Assembly: GCF_900406815.1 (NCBI RefSeq)
Contig: NZ_OVCN01000015.1
Span: 1-64,000 of the forward strand
Direction: 5' to 3'
Source of the DNA: Acinetobacter haemolyticus
Lineage (GTDB): Bacteria > Pseudomonadota > Gammaproteobacteria > Pseudomonadales > Moraxellaceae
DNA length: 64,000 nt
Position 1 is the first letter of the stretch. Every line of letters starts with the position of its first letter. Position numbers and translations under genes: made by a program. The notes below the pieces were generated by a model that was not told where the DNA came from, did not search any database, and was given only the letters and a program-made list of their open reading frames with translations. This document shows, piece after piece, positions 54,491-63,655 of the stretch.

Positions 54491-55462
54491 ATGAAGACGA
54501 AAATTACTGAATTATTTGAAATCGAACACCCTATTATCCAAGGTGGTATGCACTATGTCGGTTTTGCAGAACTTGCCGCAGCGGTGTCTAATGCAGGTGG
54601 CCTAGGTATTATTACGGGCCTGACTCAACGTACCCCAGAAAATCTAGCAAAAGAAATCGCACGTTGCCGTGAAATGACGGATAAACCATTTGGGGTCAAT
54701 CTCACCTTTTTGCCCACTGTCAACACGCCGGATTATCCTGGATTTGTGGATGCCATTATTAAAGGTGGAGTGAAAATTGTGGAAACAGCAGGGAGTAACC
54801 CTGTTGAAGTTATGCCATATTTAAAAGCTGCGGGTATCAAAGTCATCCATAAATGTACTTCTGTGCGGCATAGTTTAAAAGCCCAGCAAATAGGATGTGA
54901 TGCTGTATCCGTGGATGGTTTTGAATGTGGGGGACATCCAGGTGAAGATGATGTCCCAAATATGATTTTGTTACCATTGGCTGCTGACGCTTTAGAAATT
55001 CCTTTTGTTGCTTCAGGTGGGATGGCGGATGGACGCTCTCTTGCGGCTGCACTCGCAATGGGTGCAGATGGAATTAATATGGGGACACGTTTTATCGCGA
55101 CTCAAGAGGCACCTGTGCATGAAAATGTTAAACAAGCGATTTTAAATGCGACTGAGCGTGATACTCGCTTAATTATGCGTGCTTTACGCAATACCGAACG
55201 CGTTTTAAATAATAGCGCAGTAGAAAAGATTGTCGCGAAAGAAAAGGCTTTGGGTGATAAGATTAAGTTTGAAGATATTATTGAAGAAGTGGCAGGCGTT
55301 TATCCTAGGGTTATGATAGACGGTGAGGTTGAAGCAGGTGCGTGGTCTTGTGGTCTCGTCGCAAGCCTTGTTCATGATATCCCAACATGTGATGAGCTAG
55401 TGAGTCGTATTGTAAAAGACGCTGAAAATATTATTCGTCAACGTTTAATGGGTTTTTTATAA
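54491..55462 (+). CDS. nitronate monooxygenase-like flavoprotein
   Basis: A 323-residue FMN-dependent TIM-barrel protein of the nitronate monooxygenase/FabK-like group. It has IEHPIIQGGMHYVGFAELAA at the N-terminus, FGVNLTFLPT, HKCTSVRHSLKAQ, DGFECGGHPGEDDV and the FMN-phosphate loop VASGGMADGRSLAAALAMGADG. The catalytic His is in the GGHPG motif. Real substrates include alkyl nitronates or enoyl groups; inside a dicarboxylate cluster its role is unclear. Confidence 0.82.
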   Translation: MKTKITELFEIEHPIIQGGMHYVGFAELAAAVSNAGGLGIITGLTQRTPENLAKEIARCREMTDKPFGVNLTFLPTVNTPDYPGFVDAIIKGGVKIVETAGSNPVEVMPYLKAAGIKVIHKCTSVRHSLKAQQIGCDAVSVDGFECGGHPGEDDVPNMILLPLAADALEIPFVASGGMADGRSLAAALAMGADGINMGTRFIATQEAPVHENVKQAILNATERDTRLIMRALRNTERVLNNSAVEKIVAKEKALGDKIKFEDIIEEVAGVYPRVMIDGEVEAGAWSCGLVASLVHDIPTCDELVSRIVKDAENIIRQRLMGFL

Positions 55463-55497
55463 ATTGAATTTTTAGAACAAGCTCACTATTTAATAAA

Positions 55498-55528
55498 AAA
55501 ACCAGCATAAGTCTATTATGCTGGTTTT
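55498..55528. terminator. bidirectional terminator
   Basis: AAAACCAGCATAA-GTCTA-TTATGCTGGTTTT: a perfect 13-bp stem between the nitronate-monooxygenase-like and second IclR genes. Confidence 0.92.
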
Positions 55529-55614
55529 CTATATATTTCATTCACTCTGTGAATCAAAATGAAACTAAAACTTCAATACCAGACCATTAAATTAAATGGA
55601 TCAAGTGATTAATC

Positions 55615-56457
55615 TCAGTGAGTTTCATTCAAAGCGTCATGGATATTATTGACCATATGAATTAAACGCGGTCCAATCTCACCTTCGAGCTTTTCTGGAT
55701 TCAAATGAAAGCTTGGTGCGCCACAGTTGAAAACATAAAGACCATGTTTAGAACTGACTAAAGGTACTGCTACAGAGTTTACTTCTTTTTGCCATTCACC
55801 TAAAGAAAGGCAATAGCCATAATCCTGATAATCTCTAAAAGCTCGTTCTAATGAACGTTTGATAACTGCCCAATTTTCAGGATGTTTCTTTTTCAAGGCA
55901 TCCAGTAAAAATTCGCGCTCACGTTCAGGCGTAGCAGCAAGACAAGCTCTCCCCATCGAACTACTATAAAGCGGCAAGGTAGAGCCGACTGGACGGCGCA
56001 TATTTAAAGTGGTTTCTATTTGTACCACATCAATATAAACCATATTTAGCCGGTCACGAGTAGCCATAGCGACTGGAGCCTGAGCATATTCACTCATCTC
56101 TTCCATATATGGATGAGCAATATTTCGGATAGATATATTTGATAAAGCCGAATAACCTAAAGCTAGAACACCAATATCAAGCATATATTTAGTCGAATTT
56201 GGCAATTGTTTTAGATAACCTAAAGACACTAAGGTATTTGTAATACGGGCAATCGTCGGTTTAGGTAATCCCGTCATTTTTGCTAATTCTTGATTACCTA
56301 ATACTTGATTATTGGCAGAAAAACAGCGCAAAAGCTCTAAACCGCGAGCAAGTGAAGCAATGAATTGTGGGTTATTTTCTCGGTGAATATGGGAAATAGG
56401 ATCAAGACGGATCTCATCAAAATTGATTGTTTTCTCATTTTCTAAATTTTGCGACAT
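55615..56457 (-). CDS. IclR-family transcriptional regulator of the dca genes
   Basis: A 280-residue IclR regulator, closely related along its length to the one at 52463 (shared NQELAKMTGLPKPTIARITNT; NMVYIDVVQIETTLNMRRPV; NSVAVPLVSSKHGLYVFNCG). It is transcribed away from, and 109 bases downstream of, the thiolase gene on the same strand, and has an IclR-type site before it (56499-56513). By place it is the regulator of the dicarboxylate beta-oxidation genes. The inducer may be adipate or a CoA ester; this is inference. Confidence 0.88.
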   Translation of the reverse strand: MSQNLENEKTINFDEIRLDPISHIHRENNPQFIASLARGLELLRCFSANNQVLGNQELAKMTGLPKPTIARITNTLVSLGYLKQLPNSTKYMLDIGVLALGYSALSNISIRNIAHPYMEEMSEYAQAPVAMATRDRLNMVYIDVVQIETTLNMRRPVGSTLPLYSSSMGRACLAATPEREREFLLDALKKKHPENWAVIKRSLERAFRDYQDYGYCLSLGEWQKEVNSVAVPLVSSKHGLYVFNCGAPSFHLNPEKLEGEIGPRLIHMVNNIHDALNETH

Positions 56458-56498
56458 TCAATCCTCGAATATAATAAGGCAATAGTTTTGCCATTATA

Positions 56499-56513
56499 TT
56501 TCGCTATGCAAAA
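56499..56513. promoter_or_regulatory. IclR-type site before the second regulator
   Basis: TTTCG-CTATG-CAAAA fits TTTCG-N5-CGAAA with one mismatch and lies 42 bases before the regulator start. Confidence 0.55.
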
Positions 56514-56566
56514 TAAATCCATTCATCAATGATATACATATGATGAATGGATACTGAATGTGACGC

Positions 56567-57775
56567 TTATGATGATGTATTTTCAATCACCATGGCAAGT
56601 CCTTGACCTACGCCAATACACAAGCTGACCACAGCATATTTTTTGTTACGGCGTATCAGTTCACGTGCCGTGGTGAGGGCAAGGCGGGCACCAGATGCGC
56701 CTAGCGGATGACCAATAGCGATCGCACCACCATTCGGGTTAACACGTGGGTCATTGAAATCAATATTTAGACCTTTGAGACAAGAGAGCACTTGTGAAGC
56801 AAACGCTTCATTAATTTCAATAATATCTATGTCATCGAGGGTCAAACCTGCACGCGCTACGGCTTTTTTAATCGCTTCAATTGGACCTGCGCCCATGATG
56901 CGTGGTTCAATTCCTGCGGCTGCACCTGACAATATTCTTGCCATAGATTTTAAACCATATTTTTGACCTGCTTCTTTTGAGCCAATAAGTAATGCGGCTG
57001 CACCATCATTAATACCAGAAGCATTACCTGCGGTCACGACACCACCTTCAAATAGAGTTTTTAATTTGGAAAGTGCTTCAAAGGTAGAGCTAGGGCGAGG
57101 GTGCTCATCTTCTAAAACAAGCTTTGGTGGTAATTTTTTACCCTGAGAAACTTCAATTGGTGTAATTTCACCTGCGAAGAAGCCTTCTTCTTTCGCTTTT
57201 TGATATTTGGCTTGAGATTGAGCGGCGAACAAATCTGCCTGTTCACGTGTAATACCAAATTCAACAGCCACATTATCACCTGTTTCAGGCATAGAGTGAC
57301 CACCATACTGCTCAATAATTTTTTTATTCGGAAAACGTGTCCCAATCGTGGTGTCATAAATTTTGGCATCTCGACTATAAGCACTTTCTGCTTTACCCAT
57401 CACAAAAGGTGCACGTGTCATACTTTCTACACCACCCGCAATATATAAATCACCTTCACCACAAGTAATAGCACGGGCAGAATCAATTACTGCACCCAAA
57501 CCACTGGCACATAAACGATTAACCGTTTGCCCGGGTACCGTCACCGGTAATCCCGCTAAAAGTATGGCCATACGGGCTATATTACGGCTATCTTCACCAG
57601 CTTGATTAGTATCCCCTAAAATTACATCTTCAATATCTGCCCCAGGTACACCGGTTTTTTCTAATAATTTACGGATAACATCAGCGGCCAAATCATCTGG
57701 ACGTACCGATGCGAGCTCACCTGCATGGCGACCTATTGGACTACGAAGACCATCATAAATATAAGCATTTAACAT
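56567..57775 (-). CDS. dcaF: 3-oxoadipyl-CoA/3-oxoacyl-CoA thiolase
   Basis: A 402-residue thiolase that splits 3-oxoacyl-CoA with CoA. The nucleophile Cys is in VNRLCASGLGAV (near residue 90), the His in NGGAIAIGHPLGASGARL, and the second Cys in SLCIGVGQGLAM. The sequence follows the 3-oxoadipyl-CoA thiolase (PcaF-like) pattern. I chose ATG 57775 (MLNAYIYDGLR), the family start, rather than an upstream frame overlapping dcaH. It is 14 bases after dcaH. In this cluster it would yield succinyl-CoA and acetyl-CoA from adipate. Confidence 0.9.
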   Translation of the reverse strand: MLNAYIYDGLRSPIGRHAGELASVRPDDLAADVIRKLLEKTGVPGADIEDVILGDTNQAGEDSRNIARMAILLAGLPVTVPGQTVNRLCASGLGAVIDSARAITCGEGDLYIAGGVESMTRAPFVMGKAESAYSRDAKIYDTTIGTRFPNKKIIEQYGGHSMPETGDNVAVEFGITREQADLFAAQSQAKYQKAKEEGFFAGEITPIEVSQGKKLPPKLVLEDEHPRPSSTFEALSKLKTLFEGGVVTAGNASGINDGAAALLIGSKEAGQKYGLKSMARILSGAAAGIEPRIMGAGPIEAIKKAVARAGLTLDDIDIIEINEAFASQVLSCLKGLNIDFNDPRVNPNGGAIAIGHPLGASGARLALTTARELIRRNKKYAVVSLCIGVGQGLAMVIENTSS

Positions 57776-57789
57776 TGATAAATTCCTTT

Positions 57790-59313
57790 TTAATCCTTTG
57801 CGGTGAAAGTAAGCGGTAGATTTAAAGCAACGCGACGCTGCAGCCATGGGCTAGGACGGTAGCGGGAATCGTGCGTCAGTGTCGCCATGCGGTTTAGTGT
57901 AAGTAGGACTTTTTGGCCTCCTACATGGTCACCCCATTCAATTGGTCCGAATGGATAACCCAAACCAAGTCGAACAGCAGCATTAATATCGTCTACAGTG
58001 GCAATATTTTGTTGTGCAATATCACAGCCTAAGTTGATGACCATTGATAAAACACGCTGGCCTACAAAACCGATACTTTCTGCAATGACGCTCACCATAT
58101 TTCCATCCAGATTGAATATAGAATGAGCAGCTTGGCGGTATGCCGTTTTTGTCACCAGTGATGGCATCAATGTTCGGTGTTTACCGATCCCATACAGCAT
58201 ATCAATGGCAACTGCTTGTTCTGGTGATACCTTAAGGCGTTTGGATGCATGAGTCGTATCTTCCCCATAGCAGGCAAGTAAACATAAGCTATCTGGCTGT
58301 GGTTGTTCGCCTGTATCCACAGCAATATTCTGGGCAATTAAATAGTCTTCAAGTTGTTTATGGTCTTCTGGAAAATCTGCTGCAATCCAGACTTTTGGAT
58401 ATTCCTTTAAACGTTCAACAGATTGAGCAGGTTGCTCTCCGACTTTTGCACCCGTTTCATAGTTATAAAAGCCATGATTCACCTTGCGTCCTAATTGTTT
58501 GCCATCAAGCATCTGTTTGGTGAGTGGACTTGGTTTATAGCGAATTTCTTCATAATATTGATGATAAATCGACTCCATAACTGGATGGGAAACATCAAGA
58601 CCAGTGAGATCCATGAGCTCAAATGGTCCCATTCTGAAACCCACGCCTTCACGTAAAATTCGGTCAATTTCACTAAAGTGACAAACGTTTTCATTCAATA
58701 TTTTAAGGGCTTCTGTACCATAACCTCGTCCAGCATGGTTAATAATAAAGCCAGGTGTATCCTTGGCGACCACAGGACGATGGCCCATTTTACGAGAGAG
58801 TTGATTAAGTACATCAACAATGTTTGGATCAGTTTTTAAGCCCTGAATCACCTCAACCACTTTCATGAGAGGAACTGGGTTAAAGAAGTGATAACCAACG
58901 ACACGCTCTGGCTTACTACAGTTTGCAGCAATTGCAGTGATCGAAAGAGAGGATGTATTCGAAGCTAGAATTGTATTGTCAGAGATAATACTTTCGAGTT
59001 GCTGCATTAAACTTTGTTTGATGTCTAGACGCTCGATAATTGCTTCAACAATTAAGTCACAGGCTTTGAGATCTTCAAGTTGCTGGGCAATGACTAAATG
59101 ATTATTCGCAGCTTGCGCTTGTTCTGCCGAAATTTTGTTTTTTTCGACGAGTTTTTCAAATGTTTGAGCCAGTTTTTCCTTGGCTTGTTGAGCCGCACCT
59201 TCTTTTGCATCGTATAAATAGGTGGTGTGGCCTGATTGGGCAGCAATCTGGGCAATGCCGCTTCCCATGGTTCCAACACCAATGATACCGATGGTCTGAA
59301 TATCGTAGCGCAT
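57790..59313 (-). CDS. dcaH: 3-hydroxyacyl-CoA dehydrogenase
   Basis: A 507-residue NAD-dependent dehydrogenase of dicarboxylate beta-oxidation. The Rossmann GVGTMGSGIAQIAAQSG (residues 12-28) and HFFNPVPLMKVVEVIQG, with the catalytic His, are in the first half. A second 3HCDH C-terminal domain (residues about 400-490; VGQRVLSMVINLGCDIAQ, GLGYPFGPIEWGD) makes it the long PaaH/PhaC-like type. I chose ATG 59313 with AGGA eight bases before it. It lies between dcaE and dcaF in one operon. Confidence 0.9.
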   Translation of the reverse strand: MRYDIQTIGIIGVGTMGSGIAQIAAQSGHTTYLYDAKEGAAQQAKEKLAQTFEKLVEKNKISAEQAQAANNHLVIAQQLEDLKACDLIVEAIIERLDIKQSLMQQLESIISDNTILASNTSSLSITAIAANCSKPERVVGYHFFNPVPLMKVVEVIQGLKTDPNIVDVLNQLSRKMGHRPVVAKDTPGFIINHAGRGYGTEALKILNENVCHFSEIDRILREGVGFRMGPFELMDLTGLDVSHPVMESIYHQYYEEIRYKPSPLTKQMLDGKQLGRKVNHGFYNYETGAKVGEQPAQSVERLKEYPKVWIAADFPEDHKQLEDYLIAQNIAVDTGEQPQPDSLCLLACYGEDTTHASKRLKVSPEQAVAIDMLYGIGKHRTLMPSLVTKTAYRQAAHSIFNLDGNMVSVIAESIGFVGQRVLSMVINLGCDIAQQNIATVDDINAAVRLGLGYPFGPIEWGDHVGGQKVLLTLNRMATLTHDSRYRPSPWLQRRVALNLPLTFTAKD

Positions 59314-59370
59314 GTTTATCGTCCTAAAGATTTTCACTCTATTTCATTGTTTCGTTGTTATTGCTTTAAA

Positions 59371-60159
59371 TCACTTACCTTGGTAATTCGGTTTCCTTTT
59401 TTCAATAAAAGACTGAATACCTTCGTTTTTATCCTCGGTTGAAAAGAGTAGTTGGAAAGACTTTCGTTCTAAAGCCAATCCAGCATTAAGTGGTACATCT
59501 TCACTCATCAAGGCAACTTCTTTGATTTGTCGCAAAGCAATTGGTGGCATCTTCGCGAGACTCTGTGCCATTTTAATCGCTGTTGGAATAGTCTGATCAT
59601 CTTCGGTCACTTGGGAAACCAGCCCAATGGTGTAGGCTTCTTCGGCAGGAACCATTGCGCCTGTCATAATCATCCGCATGGCATGAAATTTACCCACAGC
59701 GCGGAATAATCGCTGTGTTCCACCAGCACCAGGCATTAAGCCAACTTTGATTTCTGGTTGACCGAAGATTGCACCTTTACCTGCGATAATAATGTCAGCA
59801 TGCATCGCCAGCTCACAACCGCCACCCAAGGCATATCCGTTGACCGCTGCGATGACAGGTTTAGGGCACTGTGCAATGGCATTCCAATAACGCTCCGTAT
59901 GCCGCAATAGCATTTCTGTCGAAGTTGCTGTAGACATTTCCTTTAAATCTGCTCCCGCAGCAAATACCTCATCTCCACCAGTGAGTACCACAGCATTGAT
60001 CTCATCATTGAAACTTAATTCAATGAAAATCTGTGCCAACTCCTTACGAAGCTCACTATTTAGAGCATTTTTAGCCTCAGGCCGATTAATCTGAACCACA
60101 GCAACTTTAGGGATAGCGTAATCAATTTCAATGAAATTGTTCCCTGTTTTAGTATTCAT
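59371..60159 (-). CDS. dcaE: enoyl-CoA hydratase
   Basis: A 262-residue crotonase. VQINRPEAKNALN, GADLKEM and VIAAVNGYALGGGCELAMHADIIIA carry the oxyanion hole and first catalytic Glu; PEIKVGLMPGAGGTQRL carries the second region. It hydrates 2,3-dehydroadipyl-CoA-type esters. I chose ATG 60159 with AAGGATATAAAA before it. It heads the minus-strand operon dcaE-H-F and is divergent from dcaA across a strong palindrome. Confidence 0.88.
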   Translation of the reverse strand: MNTKTGNNFIEIDYAIPKVAVVQINRPEAKNALNSELRKELAQIFIELSFNDEINAVVLTGGDEVFAAGADLKEMSTATSTEMLLRHTERYWNAIAQCPKPVIAAVNGYALGGGCELAMHADIIIAGKGAIFGQPEIKVGLMPGAGGTQRLFRAVGKFHAMRMIMTGAMVPAEEAYTIGLVSQVTEDDQTIPTAIKMAQSLAKMPPIALRQIKEVALMSEDVPLNAGLALERKSFQLLFSTEDKNEGIQSFIEKRKPNYQGK

Positions 60160-60173
60160 TTTTATATCCTTTA

Positions 60174-60188
60174 TTTCGCATAACAAAA
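60174..60188. promoter_or_regulatory. weak IclR-type site before dcaE
   Basis: TTTCG-CATAA-CAAAA matches the TTTCG-N5-CGAAA pattern with one mismatch, just upstream of the dcaE ribosome-binding site. Confidence 0.35.
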
Positions 60189-60301
60189 CTATATTTCTTT
60201 AATAATGCTTATTTTGGAACTTATTTCAAGTATTTTTTATTGAAATCCTATAAACAAAATTTTCTTTAGTTCGTAAGTTATTGAAAAATAATAGTGCAAC
60301 A

Positions 60302-60332
60302 ATAATAAATTTCGTTAAACGAAATTTATTAT
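60302..60332. promoter_or_regulatory. IclR-type operator between dcaE and dcaA
   Basis: ATAATAAATTTCG (60302-60314) and CGAAATTTATTAT (60320-60332) are perfect 13-bp arms around TTAAA. The core TTTCGTTAAACGAAA (60310-60324) has the same shape as the site at 52425. It can control both divergent operons. The flanking gap shows no gene. Confidence 0.8.
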
Positions 60333-60471
60333 CAAAAAAGCTTGAAATTTTGGTTTTTATTCTCGTACTATGAAACACAACAACACTAAACAAGACTGAA
60401 AACGTAGCATCTGAAGGTGTAAGCACTGATGGGTGAGTACGAGGAAAATGAAATAAAAAGGGAGATCACTG

Positions 60472-61626
60472 ATGATCCGTGATGAAGGGATGTTAGAACA
60501 ACTGCTCACAACGATTCGCAATTTCGTAAAAAATGAATTAATCCCCCGTGAGCATGAAGTCGCTGAAACCGATAAAATTCCTGATGACATCGTGCAACAA
60601 ATGCGTGAACTTGGTTTATTCGGGCTTACTATCCCTGAACAATATGGTGGTTTAGGTATCACTATGGAGGAAGAGGTGAATGTTGCTTTTGAACTTGGTC
60701 ATACTTCACCTGCTTTTCGTTCACTGATCGGCACCAATAATGGAATCGGTTCAAGTGCGATTTTGATTGATGGTACTGAAGAGCAAAAACAAAAATATCT
60801 TCCACGTTACGCTAGTGGTGAAATTATTGGCTCATTTTGTTTGACAGAACCAGAAGCAGGCTCGGATGCAGCGTCATTAAAAACATCGGCTGTAAAAGAC
60901 GGTGATTTTTATATTCTTAATGGCACTAAGCGTTTTATTACCAATGCACCTCATGCTGCAACGTTTACGGTGATGGCGCGAACTAATCCGCAAATTAAAG
61001 GGTCAGGCGGTATTTCAGCATTTTTAGTAGAAGCCAATACCCCAGGAATCACCCTCGGCAAAATTGATCAAAAAATGGGGCAAAAAGGCTCCCATACCTG
61101 TGATGTGATTTTTGAAAATTGCCGTATCCCGACTTCTGCATTGATTGGTGGAGTTGAAGGCGTAGGGTTTAAGACAGCGATGAAAGTTTTAGATAAAGGT
61201 CGCCTACATATCGGGGCATACAGCGTCGGTGTTGCGGAACGTATGTTGGATGATGCGCTTAACTATGCGATTGAACGTAAACAATTTGGTCAACCGATTG
61301 CTAACTTTCAGTTAATTCAAGCCATGCTTGCTGACTCAAAAGCTGAAATCTACGCAGCTAAATGCATGGTGATCGATGCAGCACGACGTCGTGATAATGG
61401 CGAGAACATTAGTACGGAAGCTTCATGCGCCAAAATGTTTGCGACTGAAATGTGTGGTCGAGTCGCAGATCGTTGCGTCCAGATTCATGGCGGGGCGGGA
61501 TATATTAGCGAATATTCAATTGAGCGTTTCTATAGAGATGTACGTTTGTTCCGTCTATACGAAGGTACGACTCAAGTTCAACAACTCATCATCGCAAAAA
61601 ATATGATTAAAGAAATAACAGGCTAA
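60472..61626 (+). CDS. dcaA: acyl-CoA dehydrogenase of dicarboxylate beta-oxidation
   Basis: A 384-residue FAD enzyme that introduces the first double bond into a dicarboxylyl-CoA. FCLTEPEAGSDAASLKT, RFITNAPHAATFTVMAR and the catalytic Glu in RLYEGTTQVQQLIIAKNM match acyl-CoA dehydrogenases. IHGGAGYISEYSIERFYRDV is the substrate-pocket helix. RBS AAGGGAG precedes the ATG. It is the first gene of a plus-strand operon with a transporter and the two CoA-transferase subunits, in the order known for dcaA-K-I-J. Confidence 0.9.
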   Translation: MIRDEGMLEQLLTTIRNFVKNELIPREHEVAETDKIPDDIVQQMRELGLFGLTIPEQYGGLGITMEEEVNVAFELGHTSPAFRSLIGTNNGIGSSAILIDGTEEQKQKYLPRYASGEIIGSFCLTEPEAGSDAASLKTSAVKDGDFYILNGTKRFITNAPHAATFTVMARTNPQIKGSGGISAFLVEANTPGITLGKIDQKMGQKGSHTCDVIFENCRIPTSALIGGVEGVGFKTAMKVLDKGRLHIGAYSVGVAERMLDDALNYAIERKQFGQPIANFQLIQAMLADSKAEIYAAKCMVIDAARRRDNGENISTEASCAKMFATEMCGRVADRCVQIHGGAGYISEYSIERFYRDVRLFRLYEGTTQVQQLIIAKNMIKEITG

Positions 61627-61685
61627 TACGAATAACAAAAGGGGCAAGGATAGATGCCCTAATTTAAGACATTGAGGATGTGAAT

Positions 61686-62963
61686 ATGACAACCGACGTA
61701 CTTAACTCAGCACAGATGAATGAGGCGATCCAAACACCTAAACGTGTTTGGATGACGGCATTCATTTTTTGTTTTTTTGTTCTACTTTGTGATGGCGCTG
61801 ATCTCGGGATTTTGGCGTTTACATTAACCAGTTTAAAGGCTGAATTTGGACTAACCAGTGTTCAGGCTGGTGCTTTAGGAAGTTGGTCAATTCTAGGAAT
61901 GGCGATTGGTGGACTTTTTGGCGGGTGGGCAAGTGACCGATTTGGGCGTGTTCGTATTATTGTTATTGCGACAGCATTGTTTGCCATACTCTCAGCGTGT
62001 ACAGGCTTTGCTCAATCTTATGAACAAGTGGCAATTCTGAGATTTTTTACCTGTCTTGGTTTAGGTTCGTTATACATCACTTGTAATACATTAATGTCTG
62101 AACTTGTACCGACCAAATACCGTACAACGATTTTGGCAACATTAATGACGGGCTTTACCTTAGGTTCACTTACGATTACGGGGCTATCGGGTTGGATCGT
62201 TCCTGAATACGGCTGGAGAATGCTGTATTTTATTACGATTGTACCCATTATTCTGGCTGTTTTAATGTGGATATTGGTGCCAGAACCTGAATCATGGAAA
62301 CAATCTCGTGCTTTAAAGCTCACTAAAGCAGACTCAACCAATACAAAAAAATCTGTAAATCCTTATATTGCATTATTTAAAGATAAACAACACGGCAAGA
62401 TGTTGATGCTATGGTCATTCAGCTCTGGTTTTCTATTGTTTGGTTATTTCGGTGTCAGTAACTGGCTGCCTTCTTATCTGGAAGCAGAATTGGGAATTAA
62501 GTTTAAAGAAATGGCCGTTTATATGGTGGGTACTTTCTTGACCATGATGTTTGCAAAAGTGGTTGCGGGCTTTGTTGCGGATCGTATTGGACGTCGTACA
62601 GTATTTGCTTTCGGCACCATGGGAACCGCACTTTTTATTCCTATCGTTGTATATATGCATACTGCTGAAAATATTGGCTGGTTGATGCTGATTTTCGGTT
62701 TCCTTTATGGGATCCCATATGCAATTAATGCAACCTATCTAACAGAAAGTTTTCCAACCTCGATTCGTGGTACAGCAGTAGGTGGCGCTTTTAACATTGG
62801 TCGTATTGGGGCAGTGTTTGCACCTGTTGCAATTGGATATTTAGCACTAAATGGCTCGATTGGTGCAGGCTTGCTATTGATGGGCGCTGCATATTTTCTA
62901 GCGGGTTTGATTCCAACATTATTCATTAAAGATCGTCTCTATGATCCTCAGAAAGCTGAATAA
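61686..62963 (+). CDS. dcaK: MFS transporter for dicarboxylates
   Basis: A 425-residue major-facilitator protein of the aromatic-acid:H+ symporter type. It has DGADLGILAFTLTSLK in helix 1, GWASDRFGRVRIIVIATALF (loop 2-3 signature), and FVADRIGRRTVFAFG in the second half. Twelve helices are consistent with the length. It probably imports adipate or related dicarboxylic acids for this pathway. I chose ATG 61686, after GAGGATG, rather than the upstream GTG. Confidence 0.87.
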   Translation: MTTDVLNSAQMNEAIQTPKRVWMTAFIFCFFVLLCDGADLGILAFTLTSLKAEFGLTSVQAGALGSWSILGMAIGGLFGGWASDRFGRVRIIVIATALFAILSACTGFAQSYEQVAILRFFTCLGLGSLYITCNTLMSELVPTKYRTTILATLMTGFTLGSLTITGLSGWIVPEYGWRMLYFITIVPIILAVLMWILVPEPESWKQSRALKLTKADSTNTKKSVNPYIALFKDKQHGKMLMLWSFSSGFLLFGYFGVSNWLPSYLEAELGIKFKEMAVYMVGTFLTMMFAKVVAGFVADRIGRRTVFAFGTMGTALFIPIVVYMHTAENIGWLMLIFGFLYGIPYAINATYLTESFPTSIRGTAVGGAFNIGRIGAVFAPVAIGYLALNGSIGAGLLLMGAAYFLAGLIPTLFIKDRLYDPQKAE

Positions 62964-62983
62964 TGGGAAAGAGGAGATGGGAA

Positions 62984-63655
62984 ATGGTGAATAAGATTAC
63001 GAATAATATTGAGCCGATACTCAAGACAATTCCTGACGGTGCGACAATTATGACCAGTGGTTTTGGTGTGACAGGTCAACCGACGCAACTGATTGAAGCC
63101 CTGATTGATCTGGGTAAAAAAGACTTAGTCATTATAAATAATAATGCTTCATCTGGCCCAGAAGGACTCACGAAACTGTTCTTGGCTGGATGTGTCAGAA
63201 AACTTATTAGTTCCTTTCCCAAATCTGCCAGCTCAACCGTTTTTCCTGATTTATATCGTGCCGGAAAAATTGACCTGGAATTGGTTCCTCAAGGTAATCT
63301 CGCATGTCGGATTCAAGCTGCAGGTGCAGGTTTAGGTGCAGTATTCACACCCACAGGTTATGGAACAAAAATTGCCGAGGGTAAAGAAACCAGAACCATT
63401 AATGGTAAAAATTATGTACTTGAATATCCGCTTGACGCTGATTTCGCTTTGATTTATGCGGATAAAGCGGATCGTTGGGGGAATTTAACTTACCGTAAAG
63501 CTGCCCGAAACTTTGGCCCAATCATGGCAAAGGCAGCTAAAACAACGATTGCTCAAGTCAATGAAACAGTAGAGCTGGGCAGTCTCGATCCTGAATGCAT
63601 TATTACACCGGGAATTTTTGTACAGCATATTGTAAAGGTAGGAGATATCACATGA
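62984..63655 (+). CDS. dcaI: dicarboxylate CoA-transferase subunit A
   Basis: A 223-residue class I CoA-transferase alpha subunit, like 3-oxoadipate CoA-transferase PcaI. The GFGVTGQPTQLIEAL CoA-loop and GNLACRIQAAGAGLGAVFTP (glycine-rich, near residue 110) are seen. It activates the dicarboxylic acid using succinyl-CoA with its beta partner. The start at 62984 is preceded by GAGGAG seven bases upstream; the longer frame would swallow this site. The stop overlaps the next start by ATGA. Confidence 0.9.
   Translation: MVNKITNNIEPILKTIPDGATIMTSGFGVTGQPTQLIEALIDLGKKDLVIINNNASSGPEGLTKLFLAGCVRKLISSFPKSASSTVFPDLYRAGKIDLELVPQGNLACRIQAAGAGLGAVFTPTGYGTKIAEGKETRTINGKNYVLEYPLDADFALIYADKADRWGNLTYRKAARNFGPIMAKAAKTTIAQVNETVELGSLDPECIITPGIFVQHIVKVGDIT

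Noticed and set aside
57776..57847. Upstream extension of the thiolase frame
   Set aside because: It overlaps the dcaH coding end and has no resemblance to thiolase N-termini.
62963..62983. Upstream ATG for the CoA-transferase A subunit
   Set aside because: The GAGGAG ribosome-binding site lies inside this extension, so the start is at 62984.
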